From contig QHBJ01000005.1 in assembly GCA_003243975.1 (NCBI GenBank), forward strand, positions 1 through 64,000: DNA of 64,000 nucleotides. Direction: 5' to 3'. Shown in pieces: positions 1 through 8,441 of the stretch. The position numbers and the translations under genes were made by a program. Numbering within the stretch: the stretch's first letter is position 1; every line of letters begins with the position of its first letter. The notes beneath the pieces were generated by a model, which saw only the letters and a program-made list of their open reading frames with translations, was not told the origin of the DNA and did no database searches. This DNA comes from Candidatus Meridianibacter frigidus. GTDB lineage: Bacteria > Vulcanimicrobiota > Vulcanimicrobiia > Vulcanimicrobiales > Vulcanimicrobiaceae.

Positions 1-69
1 CCTCTATTGTCACGTCGAGCTGTCGAGACGCCGCGAAAGTCGCTGCGCAAGCCATTTTTCGACTTCGGT

Positions 70-1644
70 TCAGTGTAAGAAATAGCGGTGGGTTGAGAAC
101 ACCAGTGCGATGCCGGCGTTGTCAGCGGCATCGATTACCTCCTGGTCGCGGATCGAGCCCTGCGGCGCAATAACCGCGCTGCAACCGGCTTGTGCCGCTT
201 CCTGCAAACCGTCGGCAAAAGGGAAGAAACCGTCGCTGGCGCAGGCGGAGTTGCGCGCACCCGCCCCGGCGCGAACCCCGGCAATGCGCACCGCGCTCAC
301 CCGATTGGTTTGGCCCGCGCAGATGCCCACAGTCACACCGTCGCGCGCCATCACTACTCCGTTGCTCTTGACGTGGCGCACGATATCCCATGCAAATGCA
401 AGATCGTGCCACTCCTGTGCTGTCGGCTGCTTCTTTGAGACGACATGCCAGCGTTCGGCTGCGCTGCTCGGCTCATCTTCTTCGGCGAGGACTCCACCGA
501 GCGCGCTGCGCACGCGTAATTCGTGTTGCAGCTGCTCGGGAACGCTGCGATCGTAGCGCATGATGCGCAGATGTTTCTTGCGTTTGAGCAGGGCAAGTGC
601 ATCATCGTCGAACTCTGGCGCGGCTACGATTTCAAGGAAGAATTCCGAAAGCGCCGCTGCGGCTTCAACATCCAAGCGTGAATCGACGGCGGCAATGCCG
701 CCGAAGGCCGAAACCGGGTCGGCCGCCAGCGCTTCGCGCGCCGCTATTCCCACGCTCGAGCGCTGCGCTACGCCGCACGGAACGGTATGTTTGACGATCA
801 CCGCGCGCACGTACTCTTCTGCGCGCGAGTGGATCTGTGCGCCAATGGGGGCGCGTGCCAGCAGACGCAGCGTCCCATCCAAATCGAGCATGTTGTTGTA
901 CGAGAGCGCCTTGCCCCAGAGCTGCTCGGGAAGATGGTTGGAGCCGCCGAGATAAAACGCAGCGCGCGACCAAGGGTTCTCGCCGTAGCGCAGGCGCTGC
1001 GCGAGCGGAAGCGTTAGCGTCAGGGATCCTGGCAGATCGCTCGGCAGCACCTCGCCTTCTCCCGAAAGATAATGGGCAATTGTTGCGTCGTACTGCGCAT
1101 TGCGTTCGAATGCCGCGATCGCCAGGCGCCGGCGCGCTTCAAGGTCGGGACCGGCGGGCAACGAGCCGATGAATGCATCGTACTGTGCCGGATCGCTTAG
1201 CACGCTGACGTGCGCGAAATTTTTGGCGCCGGCGCGTAGCAGCGAAACGCCCCCAACGTCGATCTGCTCGATGGCTTCAGCCAGCGTCGTCCCGGATTTC
1301 GCGATCGTGCTGGCAAACGGATAGAGATTCACGGCCACGGTCGCAATAAATGGAATGTTGTACTGTTCGGCCTCGCGAGCATGCTCGCGGCTCGAACGGT
1401 CCGACAGGATGCCGCCGAAGACTTTCGGGTGCAGCGTTTTCACGCGCCCGTCGAATAGCGCGGGAAACCCCGTCAGGTCCTCCACCTCGCGTGCCGCAAC
1501 TCCGGCACTTTCCAAATGCGCGCGCGTGCCGTCCGTTGCGTAGATCGTAACGCCTTCCGCGACCAGGGCTCGCGCCAGGGAGATTACCCCCGTTTTATCG
1601 GAGAGTGAGAAGAGGGCCGCGGCGCGCGCGACGGTATTAGGCAA
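70..1644 (-). CDS. purH: Bifunctional AICAR transformylase / IMP cyclohydrolase
   Basis: Catalyses the last two steps of purine synthesis: formylation of AICAR with 10-formyl-THF, then cyclisation to IMP. The 524 aa length is normal for the family. The N-terminal MGS-like cyclohydrolase domain (about 1-190) carries SLSDKTGV and KTLHPKVFGGIL. The transformylase domain carries LRYGENPWSRAAFY, the catalytic Lys-His pair in VKHTVPCGVA, and the C-terminal ASDGFFPFADG and GSIRDQEVI blocks. It is the last gene seen in the fabF-rnc-smc-purH run and its start overlaps the end of smc by 8 nt, which suggests translational coupling. The 69 bases beyond its stop hold no gene I can identify. Confidence 0.97.
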   Translation of the reverse strand: MPNTVARAAALFSLSDKTGVISLARALVAEGVTIYATDGTRAHLESAGVAAREVEDLTGFPALFDGRVKTLHPKVFGGILSDRSSREHAREAEQYNIPFIATVAVNLYPFASTIAKSGTTLAEAIEQIDVGGVSLLRAGAKNFAHVSVLSDPAQYDAFIGSLPAGPDLEARRRLAIAAFERNAQYDATIAHYLSGEGEVLPSDLPGSLTLTLPLAQRLRYGENPWSRAAFYLGGSNHLPEQLWGKALSYNNMLDLDGTLRLLARAPIGAQIHSRAEEYVRAVIVKHTVPCGVAQRSSVGIAAREALAADPVSAFGGIAAVDSRLDVEAAAALSEFFLEIVAAPEFDDDALALLKRKKHLRIMRYDRSVPEQLQHELRVRSALGGVLAEEDEPSSAAERWHVVSKKQPTAQEWHDLAFAWDIVRHVKSNGVVMARDGVTVGICAGQTNRVSAVRIAGVRAGAGARNSACASDGFFPFADGLQEAAQAGCSAVIAPQGSIRDQEVIDAADNAGIALVFSTHRYFLH

Positions 1645-4600
1645 TCGCCACTTGCGGCTCGCGCTCGAGAACCGCCGAAACCAGCGTGCTCACGCCCGGC
1701 TCTGCCATGGTAACCCCGTACAGTCGGTCTGCTAGCTCCATGGTCTTCTTGTTGTGCGTGACGATGATCATCTGCGAGTCGCTAGCGAGGTGGCGCACCA
1801 TCTTTGAAAAGCGGTCGACGTTCTCGTCATCCAGCGCCGCGTCAACTTCATCGAGCAAGTAAAAGGGCGACGGCCGCACACGGATCAGCGCGAAGATTAG
1901 GGCGGCGGAAGCCATTGCGCGCTCGCCGCCCGATAGAGCTGCCAGCGACATCATTTTCTTCCCGGGCGGCTGAATGGCGAGCTCGATTCCCGTTTCCGAT
2001 AGATTCTCCGGATCGGTCTGCCACATCTTTCCCTGCCCCCCCGGAAAAAGCTCGCCATAGACTTGCGCGAAAGCGCGCGCCACTTGCTCGAAGACTTCGT
2101 TGAACTGTGCTTGTGTGGACTGTTCGATCTCTTTGATGACATCCAGGAGCGTCGCTCGGGCGCGGGTCAGATCCTCGAGTTGGGTGCCCAGAAATGCTTC
2201 GCGATTTGCCAGCTCATCGCGGTCACTTTCGGCATTTAGATTGACGTTGAGCGACAAACGCGCCAGTTCTTCGCGCAGTCGTGGCAACTCCGCGGAGAAA
2301 TCGCCTTCCTGATTTTCATACCGTTGCTCGACTTCGCAGCACTCGTGCTCGGTGGCCGGATTCTGGGCAAACTGCGAAACCAACATGCCCAACTCCGCTT
2401 CGATCTCGGCTAAACGCGTGCGCAGCGTTTCGCCGCCGGACTGAACATCGCGCTCGTTCAATCCGGCCGAACGCACGTCGGACTCAAGCTGAAGAATGCG
2501 CGCGGATATTGCATCGCGCTCTTTTCGCGCCGTTTCGAACTGCACTTCGCTGGCAGCCATTCGTTCTCGACGCTCCGAAAGCGTCGCACTCGCGGCGTCT
2601 GCTTGCGCGCGCAAGGCGGCAATGTCTGCTTCCATCGACTCGCGGGCTGTCTGGGCGCGCAGCCGGTCGGCATCGAGTAATCCCAGACGCGCGACCGTTG
2701 CCTCGAGCTGGGCGCCCGACGCAGCTAGTTGCTCGCGAAGTTCGCTTGCGTGACCGGTGGCTTGCTGCTGAGCCTCCTCAGCGCGAGCGATTACCGCGCG
2801 CGCCTGGCTCAGCTCGGATTCCAAACGGTGGCGCTGCTGCGCGTCCTGGCCTTCGTCGCTCACTTGCCGGAATGCATTCTCGCGAACGCGTGCCTGCTGC
2901 GCCTGCGTCTGAAATTCCCGAACGCGCGTGCGCGCGTCTTCAAACTCTCGCTGCAGACGCTCTTGCTCGGTGTTGAGGTTAGCCATCTCCGCCCGCAGCT
3001 CGGCAAGCTCCAACTCCGTCTTGCCGAGGGCGTCGCGCGCGCCATCGCGCTGCCGACTCATGGACTCGCTGCGGGAGACTGCACGCGCTACGCGTTCCTG
3101 AAGCGCTCTCAGTTTCGTGCGCATTTCAGGAAGCTCTTCGCGCAGCGATTGCGCCTGTGCGCGGCGCGAAAGAATCGACCGCTCGCGTTTGTAGCGCCCG
3201 CCAGTGATCGCCCCACCGCCCAAGATCTGTTCTCCAAATAACGTGACGATCGTGTCCTTGAAACCGCTTCCGCGCACCAGCGCTATTCCCGTGTCCAGCG
3301 TGTCAACCACCAAAACGTTGCCTACCAGAAATGCAATTGCCCCCGCGTACGCGGCTTCGGTTCGCACGAGAGTATGCGCGTAGCCGATCACGCCCGAGAC
3401 GTTTGCAAGGGCGGGGGTCAGTGTGCGGCCAACCCGCGCCCCTAGCGTATCGAGTGGCAGAAATGTAGCGCGTCCGGCCTCGTGCCGCGTTAGGTGCTCG
3501 ACCGCCGCTTCGGCATCTTCGGACGTTTTGGTGATGATGTTTGAGAGCCGAGCGCCAAAGGCAACATCCAGCGCTCGGGCGTAGCGCTCGTCGGCGGTAA
3601 CCAGGTTTGAAACAATGCCTTCGATGCCGCGCAGCTCGCCGCGCTGCCATGCTTCAACCGTCGCGCGGGTACCGGGAACGTGTCCGTCGAGCGCCGCTTC
3701 GAGCTCTTCGATCGTATGCAAACGGGACTCGAGTGCAGCGACCTCACTCTGGTATTCGCGGTATTCGGTTTGAGCGCCGGCGAGTTCGGCGGTCGCAGCC
3801 GCTACCTCAAGCTCCGCATCCTCCAACCGTCCCCGTCGTTCCACCAGCCACGTTTCGAGCGATGTAAGGCGCGTTCCGCGCTCGGAGTACGTGTGCGCGC
3901 CGGCACCGGCGGCGATCTCCATCTGGTTGCAGTGGTCGAGCGCCTCTTCGGCTTGAGCATCGAAGCGTTCCGCTTCGATGCGCGCGTTATCGCGTTGCAC
4001 GCGGCGCTCTGCCAGTTTTGCGGCCGCCTCCGCACCTGCAGATTCTACTTCGCGCAGCGCGGTGAAGATGGCATCCAACCCGGAGCGCGCGCGGGCCAGT
4101 GCGCTCTGCGCCTCAAGCTCGCGTTCCCGCGCTGCTTCCACTTCGCGTTCCAAGGGTGCAATTCGCGCCTCCAGCTGCACGATTGCGCGCTGCACCTCGG
4201 AACGCTCTTGGGCGACGCGCTCCGCGTCCTGCGACGTAGCCGAACTCTGCGACTCCAATGCATCGCGGCGCGCGACGGCCGCCGCCAAAACCGCGTCCAA
4301 TTTTGCCAACTCGGCGCGTTCACTCTGGATCGAACTGCGCGACTCTTCGAGCTCCAGTTCCCGCTGGTACGCCTGTTGCCGTTCGGCCGCAAGCCGGGCT
4401 GACAAGGTTGCCGAAGCGGTCGCTGCCCCAGCCTGCGCCTCTTGGTTCTTTTGCAGTTCGGCGCGCAAAACGTCGCGTTCTGCGCGCCGGGACGCGCTCG
4501 CGCGTAGATACGAGAGAATTTCCAAATCGCGCAAGCGCGCACTAACTTTGCGGTAGCGCTTAGCGCGCCTGACTTGCGTTTCCAACTCGGGAACGCGCCG

Positions 4601-5197
4601 CTGCAGCTCGGTGATGAGATCGTTGACCCGAATTGCGTTGGTTTCCGTTTGCTCCAACCGCCGCAGCGACTCGGCCTTTCGCGCCAAGAACTTGGCGATA
4701 CCGGCGGTCTCTTCAAAGAGCCCGCGGCGGTCCTGCGGCTTGCTCGTCAGTATCGCATCAATCTGTCCCTGCGAAACGATCGCGTAGGAGCCGGGACCGA
4801 GCCCGGTACCCATGAGCAAATCCATGATGTCGCGCAACCGTACGTGATTGCGATTAATGTAATACTCAATTTCCCCCGCTCTATACGCGCGACGGGTGAA
4901 CTGCACTTCGCTGTATTCGATCGGCAACTGTCCGTCTGCATTGTCGAACGTTATCGAAACTTCGGCCAAGCCCAGCGGCTTGCGCGTTTCGTTGCCAGCG
5001 AAGATTACGTCTTCCATCCGCCCGGAGCGTAGACTCTTGGCACTCTGCTCGCCCAGAACCCAGCGAAACGCGTCGACGAGATTCGACTTTCCCGATCCGT
5101 TCGGGCCCACCACCGCCGTCACGCCATTCGAGAAATCCAGCGACGTCTGCTCCGCAAAGGTTTTGAATCCGAACGCCTTGAGGTTTTTGAGTTTCAA
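1637..5197 (-). CDS. smc: Chromosome segregation ATPase SMC
   Basis: Structural maintenance of chromosomes protein, 1186 aa, the usual length. The N-terminal head has the Walker A motif GPNGSGKSN, followed by GEQSAKSLR. A long coiled coil rich in Arg, Glu and Ala follows, then a hinge at about 510-670 and a returning coiled coil. The C-terminal head has the signature LSGGERAMASAAL and the Walker B / D-loop FYLLDEVDAALDD. It dimerises through the hinge and, with ScpAB loaded by ParB at parS, organises the newly replicated origin; parA, parB and parS-like sites are present in this window. It overlaps rnc by 4 nt upstream and purH by 8 nt downstream. Confidence 0.98.
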   Translation of the reverse strand: MKLKNLKAFGFKTFAEQTSLDFSNGVTAVVGPNGSGKSNLVDAFRWVLGEQSAKSLRSGRMEDVIFAGNETRKPLGLAEVSITFDNADGQLPIEYSEVQFTRRAYRAGEIEYYINRNHVRLRDIMDLLMGTGLGPGSYAIVSQGQIDAILTSKPQDRRGLFEETAGIAKFLARKAESLRRLEQTETNAIRVNDLITELQRRVPELETQVRRAKRYRKVSARLRDLEILSYLRASASRRAERDVLRAELQKNQEAQAGAATASATLSARLAAERQQAYQRELELEESRSSIQSERAELAKLDAVLAAAVARRDALESQSSATSQDAERVAQERSEVQRAIVQLEARIAPLEREVEAARERELEAQSALARARSGLDAIFTALREVESAGAEAAAKLAERRVQRDNARIEAERFDAQAEEALDHCNQMEIAAGAGAHTYSERGTRLTSLETWLVERRGRLEDAELEVAAATAELAGAQTEYREYQSEVAALESRLHTIEELEAALDGHVPGTRATVEAWQRGELRGIEGIVSNLVTADERYARALDVAFGARLSNIITKTSEDAEAAVEHLTRHEAGRATFLPLDTLGARVGRTLTPALANVSGVIGYAHTLVRTEAAYAGAIAFLVGNVLVVDTLDTGIALVRGSGFKDTIVTLFGEQILGGGAITGGRYKRERSILSRRAQAQSLREELPEMRTKLRALQERVARAVSRSESMSRQRDGARDALGKTELELAELRAEMANLNTEQERLQREFEDARTRVREFQTQAQQARVRENAFRQVSDEGQDAQQRHRLESELSQARAVIARAEEAQQQATGHASELREQLAASGAQLEATVARLGLLDADRLRAQTARESMEADIAALRAQADAASATLSERRERMAASEVQFETARKERDAISARILQLESDVRSAGLNERDVQSGGETLRTRLAEIEAELGMLVSQFAQNPATEHECCEVEQRYENQEGDFSAELPRLREELARLSLNVNLNAESDRDELANREAFLGTQLEDLTRARATLLDVIKEIEQSTQAQFNEVFEQVARAFAQVYGELFPGGQGKMWQTDPENLSETGIELAIQPPGKKMMSLAALSGGERAMASAALIFALIRVRPSPFYLLDEVDAALDDENVDRFSKMVRHLASDSQMIIVTHNKKTMELADRLYGVTMAEPGVSTLVSAVLEREPQVAIA

Positions 5198-5898
5198 ACT
5201 GACCCCTGACGCGAATGCAGGACGGCAAACGCTTGCGCGGCGGCTTCTTGCTGCGCTGCTTTCTTCGAAACACCGCTTCCGGTTCCCAGCAGCTCACCCT
5301 TCACGCAAACGAACGAGGTAAACCGGCGCTGGTGGTCGGGACCTTGGCCCTCTTCGCGGTAGCGTGGCATGCAGGCGTAGTGCTGCTGGGTGAACTCCTG
5401 CAGCGAGGTCTTGGGATCCAAGATCGCCTCTGCGCTAAAGTCGGTGTGCCCGATATGCATGCGCTCGACAAACTGCGCGACGGCATCCATCCCGGCATGC
5501 AAATAGAGCGCCGCGAGAAAGGCCTCGAAAGCGTCGGCCAGGATCGACGAGCGCTGGGCGCCTCCGCTCGCGCGCTCCCCGGTACCGAGCTCGACCAAAT
5601 CCGAAAAGCCGAGGCGCCGCGCGCTGGCGGCCAGTGCCAAGTCGCTCACGATCGCGGCCTTACGACGCGCCAGTAGGCCTTCCGAGTCATCCGGAAACGA
5701 AACGTACAACCAGCGGGCGACGGTGAACCCCAAAACCGCATCACCCAGAAACTCCAGTCGCTCGTTCGAGCTTGTATCGCGTTCGCGGGCTGCACTCGGA
5801 TGAACGAAGGCCGCATCAACGCGCTCGAGGAGAGCAGCGGAAACGCCCGCGTTCTCGAGCAAGGCGCGCAGGCGCCCGCGGCGTTTCTCGCCGGGCAC
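5194..5898 (-). CDS. rnc: Ribonuclease III
   Basis: Double-strand-specific endoribonuclease that matures rRNA precursors and mRNAs. The catalytic domain holds the signature NERLEFLGDAVL, and the second acidic pair lies in ADAFEAFLAALY. A C-terminal double-stranded RNA-binding domain begins near DPKTSLQEF and contains GSGVSKKAAQQEAAAQA. I chose the GTG at 5898 (234 aa), 4 nt after the fabF stop. A longer in-frame start at 5973 would overlap fabF by 71 nt and add a tail with no family similarity. The rnc-smc order is common in bacteria. Confidence 0.95.
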   Translation of the reverse strand: MPGEKRRGRLRALLENAGVSAALLERVDAAFVHPSAARERDTSSNERLEFLGDAVLGFTVARWLYVSFPDDSEGLLARRKAAIVSDLALAASARRLGFSDLVELGTGERASGGAQRSSILADAFEAFLAALYLHAGMDAVAQFVERMHIGHTDFSAEAILDPKTSLQEFTQQHYACMPRYREEGQGPDHQRRFTSFVCVKGELLGTGSGVSKKAAQQEAAAQAFAVLHSRQGSV

Positions 5899-5902
5899 GG
5901 AA

Positions 5903-7150
5903 CTACTGCCTGATCTTCTTAAAAACGAGAACGCTATTGTGTCCGCCAAACCCGAACGAGTTCGAACACGCAATATTCACGGTTGCGCGTCGCGCGACGT
6001 TCGGAACGTAGTCGAGCGTGCACTCGGGGTCGGGCACTTCATAGTTCATGGTTGGCGGAATGGTGTCGTTATAGACGCTCAAGGTCGTGGCGACGCCCTC
6101 AACTGCAGCGGCCCCGCCGAGCAAGTGCCCGAACATCGATTTGTTCGAACTGACGGGAACGCGCTTGCCGAAGACGCGCTCGATGGCCTGAGATTCGGCC
6201 GCGTCTCCCTGGGGCGTCGAGGTTCCGTGCGCATTGATATAGTCGACGTCGGCGGCCTCGATGCCCGAGTTCCGAAGCGCCCGCCGCAGCGCGGCTTCCG
6301 CTCCATGACTGCCCGGGTCGGGCGCCACCAAATTGTACGCGTCGGCCGATTGCCCGAAACCCAGAATCTCGGCATACATGTGCGCGCCGCGTTTTCGGGC
6401 AGATTCGTACTCCTCGAGCACTAAAACAGCGCCGCCTTCGCCGAGAACAAAACCGTCGCGTTCCTTGTCCCATGGCCGGCTGGCCTTCGATGGCTCGTCG
6501 TTGCGGGTAGATAGCGCTTTCATCGAGCAGAACCCGCCCACCGAAAGCGGTGAAATGGCGGCTTCGCATCCGCCGCTGATCATCGCTCGCGCTTCGCCGC
6601 GCGCAACAAATGAATAGGCGGTGGCGATGGCATCGTTGGAACTTGCACACGCGCTGGCCGTGGTGAAAACGGGGCCGCGCAATCCGAAGTGCATGGAGAT
6701 GTGCGCGGGGGCGGCATTGCCCATCAACATCGGAATGAAGAAAGGCGAAACCTTGCTCCAGGTGCCGTCCTTGTGCGCCTTGTTTGATGCGGCTTCGAAC
6801 GTAAGAATGCCGCCGATCCCGGTCCCCACAATGGCCCCCACCTCGGCTCGGAAACCGGGTTCTTCGGGAAGGGCAGCGTCCTGGATCGCTTGCATCGCCG
6901 CCACGAAAGCAAACTGCGCGAAACGGTCCATGCGACGCGCCTCCCGCTTGCCGATGATCGCTTCGGCATCGAAATCCTTGGCTTCAGCCGCAAAGCGCGT
7001 TGGAAAACCGGTTGGGTCGAATGCGGCGATGGGTGCCACGCCATTTTGGCCGGCCACCAAGTTCTTCCAAAATTCTTCGGGGTTGTTGCCAATCGGAGTG
7101 ACGGCTCCCAGGCCGGTCACGACGACGCGCCGCTTGTTCGTAGAATCCAA
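5903..7150 (-). CDS. fabF: 3-oxoacyl-[acyl-carrier-protein] synthase II
   Basis: Condensing enzyme that elongates acyl-ACP with malonyl-ACP in type II fatty acid synthesis. The Cys-His-His triad is visible: Cys in TTASACASSNDA (about residue 168), His in NAHGTSTPQGD and His in SMFGHLLGGAAAVE. The C-terminal SNSFGFGGHN glycine loop is present. The TTG at 7150 gives 415 aa, the usual family length, and begins just before the conserved KRRVVVTGLGAVTP. A GTG at 7198 would add 16 residues without homology. No acpP lies next to it: upstream is a divergent secreted-protein gene. It leads the fabF-rnc-smc-purH run. Confidence 0.95.
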   Translation of the reverse strand: MDSTNKRRVVVTGLGAVTPIGNNPEEFWKNLVAGQNGVAPIAAFDPTGFPTRFAAEAKDFDAEAIIGKREARRMDRFAQFAFVAAMQAIQDAALPEEPGFRAEVGAIVGTGIGGILTFEAASNKAHKDGTWSKVSPFFIPMLMGNAAPAHISMHFGLRGPVFTTASACASSNDAIATAYSFVARGEARAMISGGCEAAISPLSVGGFCSMKALSTRNDEPSKASRPWDKERDGFVLGEGGAVLVLEEYESARKRGAHMYAEILGFGQSADAYNLVAPDPGSHGAEAALRRALRNSGIEAADVDYINAHGTSTPQGDAAESQAIERVFGKRVPVSSNKSMFGHLLGGAAAVEGVATTLSVYNDTIPPTMNYEVPDPECTLDYVPNVARRATVNIACSNSFGFGGHNSVLVFKKIRQ

Positions 7151-7330
7151 AACTTCTACGAAGTTAGGGCGCCTCGCGCGCGGGCCCTGCCCCGACACCC
7201 GGGGACGAGAGCAAGCCTCCCATCTGCCCTACTGCCCAGCGGCACGGGCGTCCGCCCTTTTGCTAATTTTCGCGGACCGTGGCTCGTTCTCAGCGTGTTC
7301 TCATTCTCTCATTTTTAGGAGGCAACCCGA

Positions 7331-7993
7331 ATGCAACGACTCACTACGGCCGCGCTCGCAAGCGCATTCGCCATTACCAGCATGTTGGCAGTCTTCGCCG
7401 GCAGCGCACGGCACGCAGCGCTCGGCTCGGCTACGATCATGGGCGGTGGCGCTCTCGCAGCGCTCGCCGACAAGGACGACCATCGCGATAAAGACCAAGG
7501 CGGCGATAAGAATTGCATCAATCCCGCCGGCAAGGTACGCGGCTTCTGCAAGCACGGCGATAACGACAATGGTCGCGGCCATCTCACGTTTGTCACCGGC
7601 ACCGTGGTAAGCGTAAGCGGCAACATCGCCACGCTACGTGTGGATAACGGCAGTATCGTTCAGGTCAACGAGCAGTCGCTGCTCAACCGCGGAATCGCCT
7701 TGGCCCCCGGCCGGCATTACACACTGCGCGGTAGCTTTAGCGGCGGCGTTTTCATTGCCACCGGGGTAACCAGCGTCTTTGGCGGACCGTATTCGGGAGC
7801 GAGCATCCGCGGCATCATCGTGTCAATCAACGGAAATACGGTGCGAATCGCTCAAGGGTTGAACCTGATCACGATCAACGATTCGCGCGCCGCGGCCCGC
7901 GGAACGATCTTCGGATCGCTCTTTATCGGGCGTACCATCACCGCGTTCGGCAATTGGAGCGGCAGCGTGTTTCTCGCAAACCGCATCCAATAA
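7331..7993 (+). CDS. Secreted protein with DUF5666-like beta repeats
   Basis: Unrecognised 220 aa exported protein. A signal peptide spans about residues 1-28, with a basic N-terminus and a hydrophobic run. A charged Asp/Lys/His-rich stretch (about 47-80, with DKDDHRDKDQ) follows; it could bind metal but this is untested. The rest is two similar beta-rich units, each with a V(S/I)-x-N-G/N-x-A/V-x-(L/I)-R-V pattern (about 86-130 and 155-220), like the OB-fold DUF5666 family. A perfect AGGAGG at 7317-7322 lies 8 nt before the ATG, much stronger than at neighbouring genes, so high expression is likely. The gene is monocistronic and ends at a strong terminator. Confidence 0.75.
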   Translation: MQRLTTAALASAFAITSMLAVFAGSARHAALGSATIMGGGALAALADKDDHRDKDQGGDKNCINPAGKVRGFCKHGDNDNGRGHLTFVTGTVVSVSGNIATLRVDNGSIVQVNEQSLLNRGIALAPGRHYTLRGSFSGGVFIATGVTSVFGGPYSGASIRGIIVSINGNTVRIAQGLNLITINDSRAAARGTIFGSLFIGRTITAFGNWSGSVFLANRIQ

Positions 7994-8012
7994 AACCGCA
8001 GACCGCCCATAT

Positions 8013-8043
8013 AAAAACCCCCGGGCCAGCCCGGGGTTTTTCT
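8013..8043 (+). terminator. Rho-independent terminator after the secreted-protein gene
   Basis: A GC-rich inverted repeat (CCCCGGGC / GCCCGGGG, 2-3 nt loop) is flanked by A5 on the left and T5 on the right, so it can act in both directions. It starts 20 nt after the stop codon of the 7331 gene. Confidence 0.9.
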
Positions 8044-8090
8044 TGTGGTCCTTGCCAATCGGGAGGAACTTCTGATAGACTCTCCCAGCA

Positions 8091-8369
8091 ATGTTCCATT
8101 TCGATCTCCAGCTCTTCGCATCCAAGAAGGGCGCCGGCTCCACTCGGAACGGCCGCGACTCGAACGCGCAACGGCTGGGCGTCAAGCGCTTCGGCGGTCA
8201 GTCGGTGCTGGCTGGCAATATTTTGATCCGCCAGCGCGGTACCAGGTTTTATCCGGGTACCGGCGTGGGCATGGGCAAAGATCACACGCTATTCGCTCTG
8301 GTCAGCGGCACTGTCGAGTTCACGACGCAGCGCAATCGTCAGCACGTCCACGTGCGCCCGGCCGCATAA
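8091..8369 (+). CDS. rpmA: 50S ribosomal protein L27 with cleavable-type N-terminal extension
   Basis: L27 sits near the peptidyl-transferase centre, where its mature N-terminus reaches the tRNA acceptor ends. The core is typical: [31 protein letters not shown] and a basic C-terminus. The first ten residues ([10 protein letters not shown]) precede the SKKG start and resemble the Firmicutes L27 extension removed by the Prp protease. rplU and prp, which often precede rpmA, are not here. The ATG at 8091 is the first possible start because an in-frame TAG lies 13-15 nt upstream. The only Shine-Dalgarno-like GGGAGGA is about 23 nt upstream, too far for normal use. Confidence 0.97.
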   Translation: MFHFDLQLFASKKGAGSTRNGRDSNAQRLGVKRFGGQSVLAGNILIRQRGTRFYPGTGVGMGKDHTLFALVSGTVEFTTQRNRQHVHVRPAA

Positions 8370-8389
8370 CCCAGCTTCACCACTTTCTC

Positions 8390-8418
8390 AAAAAAAGGGC
8401 GCCTCGGGGGCCTTTTTT
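8390..8418 (+). terminator. Rho-independent terminator after rpmA
   Basis: An A7-GG left arm and CC-T6 right arm enclose a short GC stem (GCC / GGC with a TCGG-type loop). It lies 21 nt after the rpmA stop and only 23 nt before the obgE ATG. Confidence 0.75.
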
Positions 8419-8441
8419 CCTTTTTCGGGTCAGTCGCTAGA

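Noticed and set aside
1-69. Possible start of a minus-strand gene after purH (ATG about 15 nt past the stop)
   Set aside because: Only 18 codons are visible, with no ribosome site or recognisable family.
5899-5973. Longer rnc start at 5973
   Set aside because: It overlaps the fabF C-terminal codons and adds no conserved residues.
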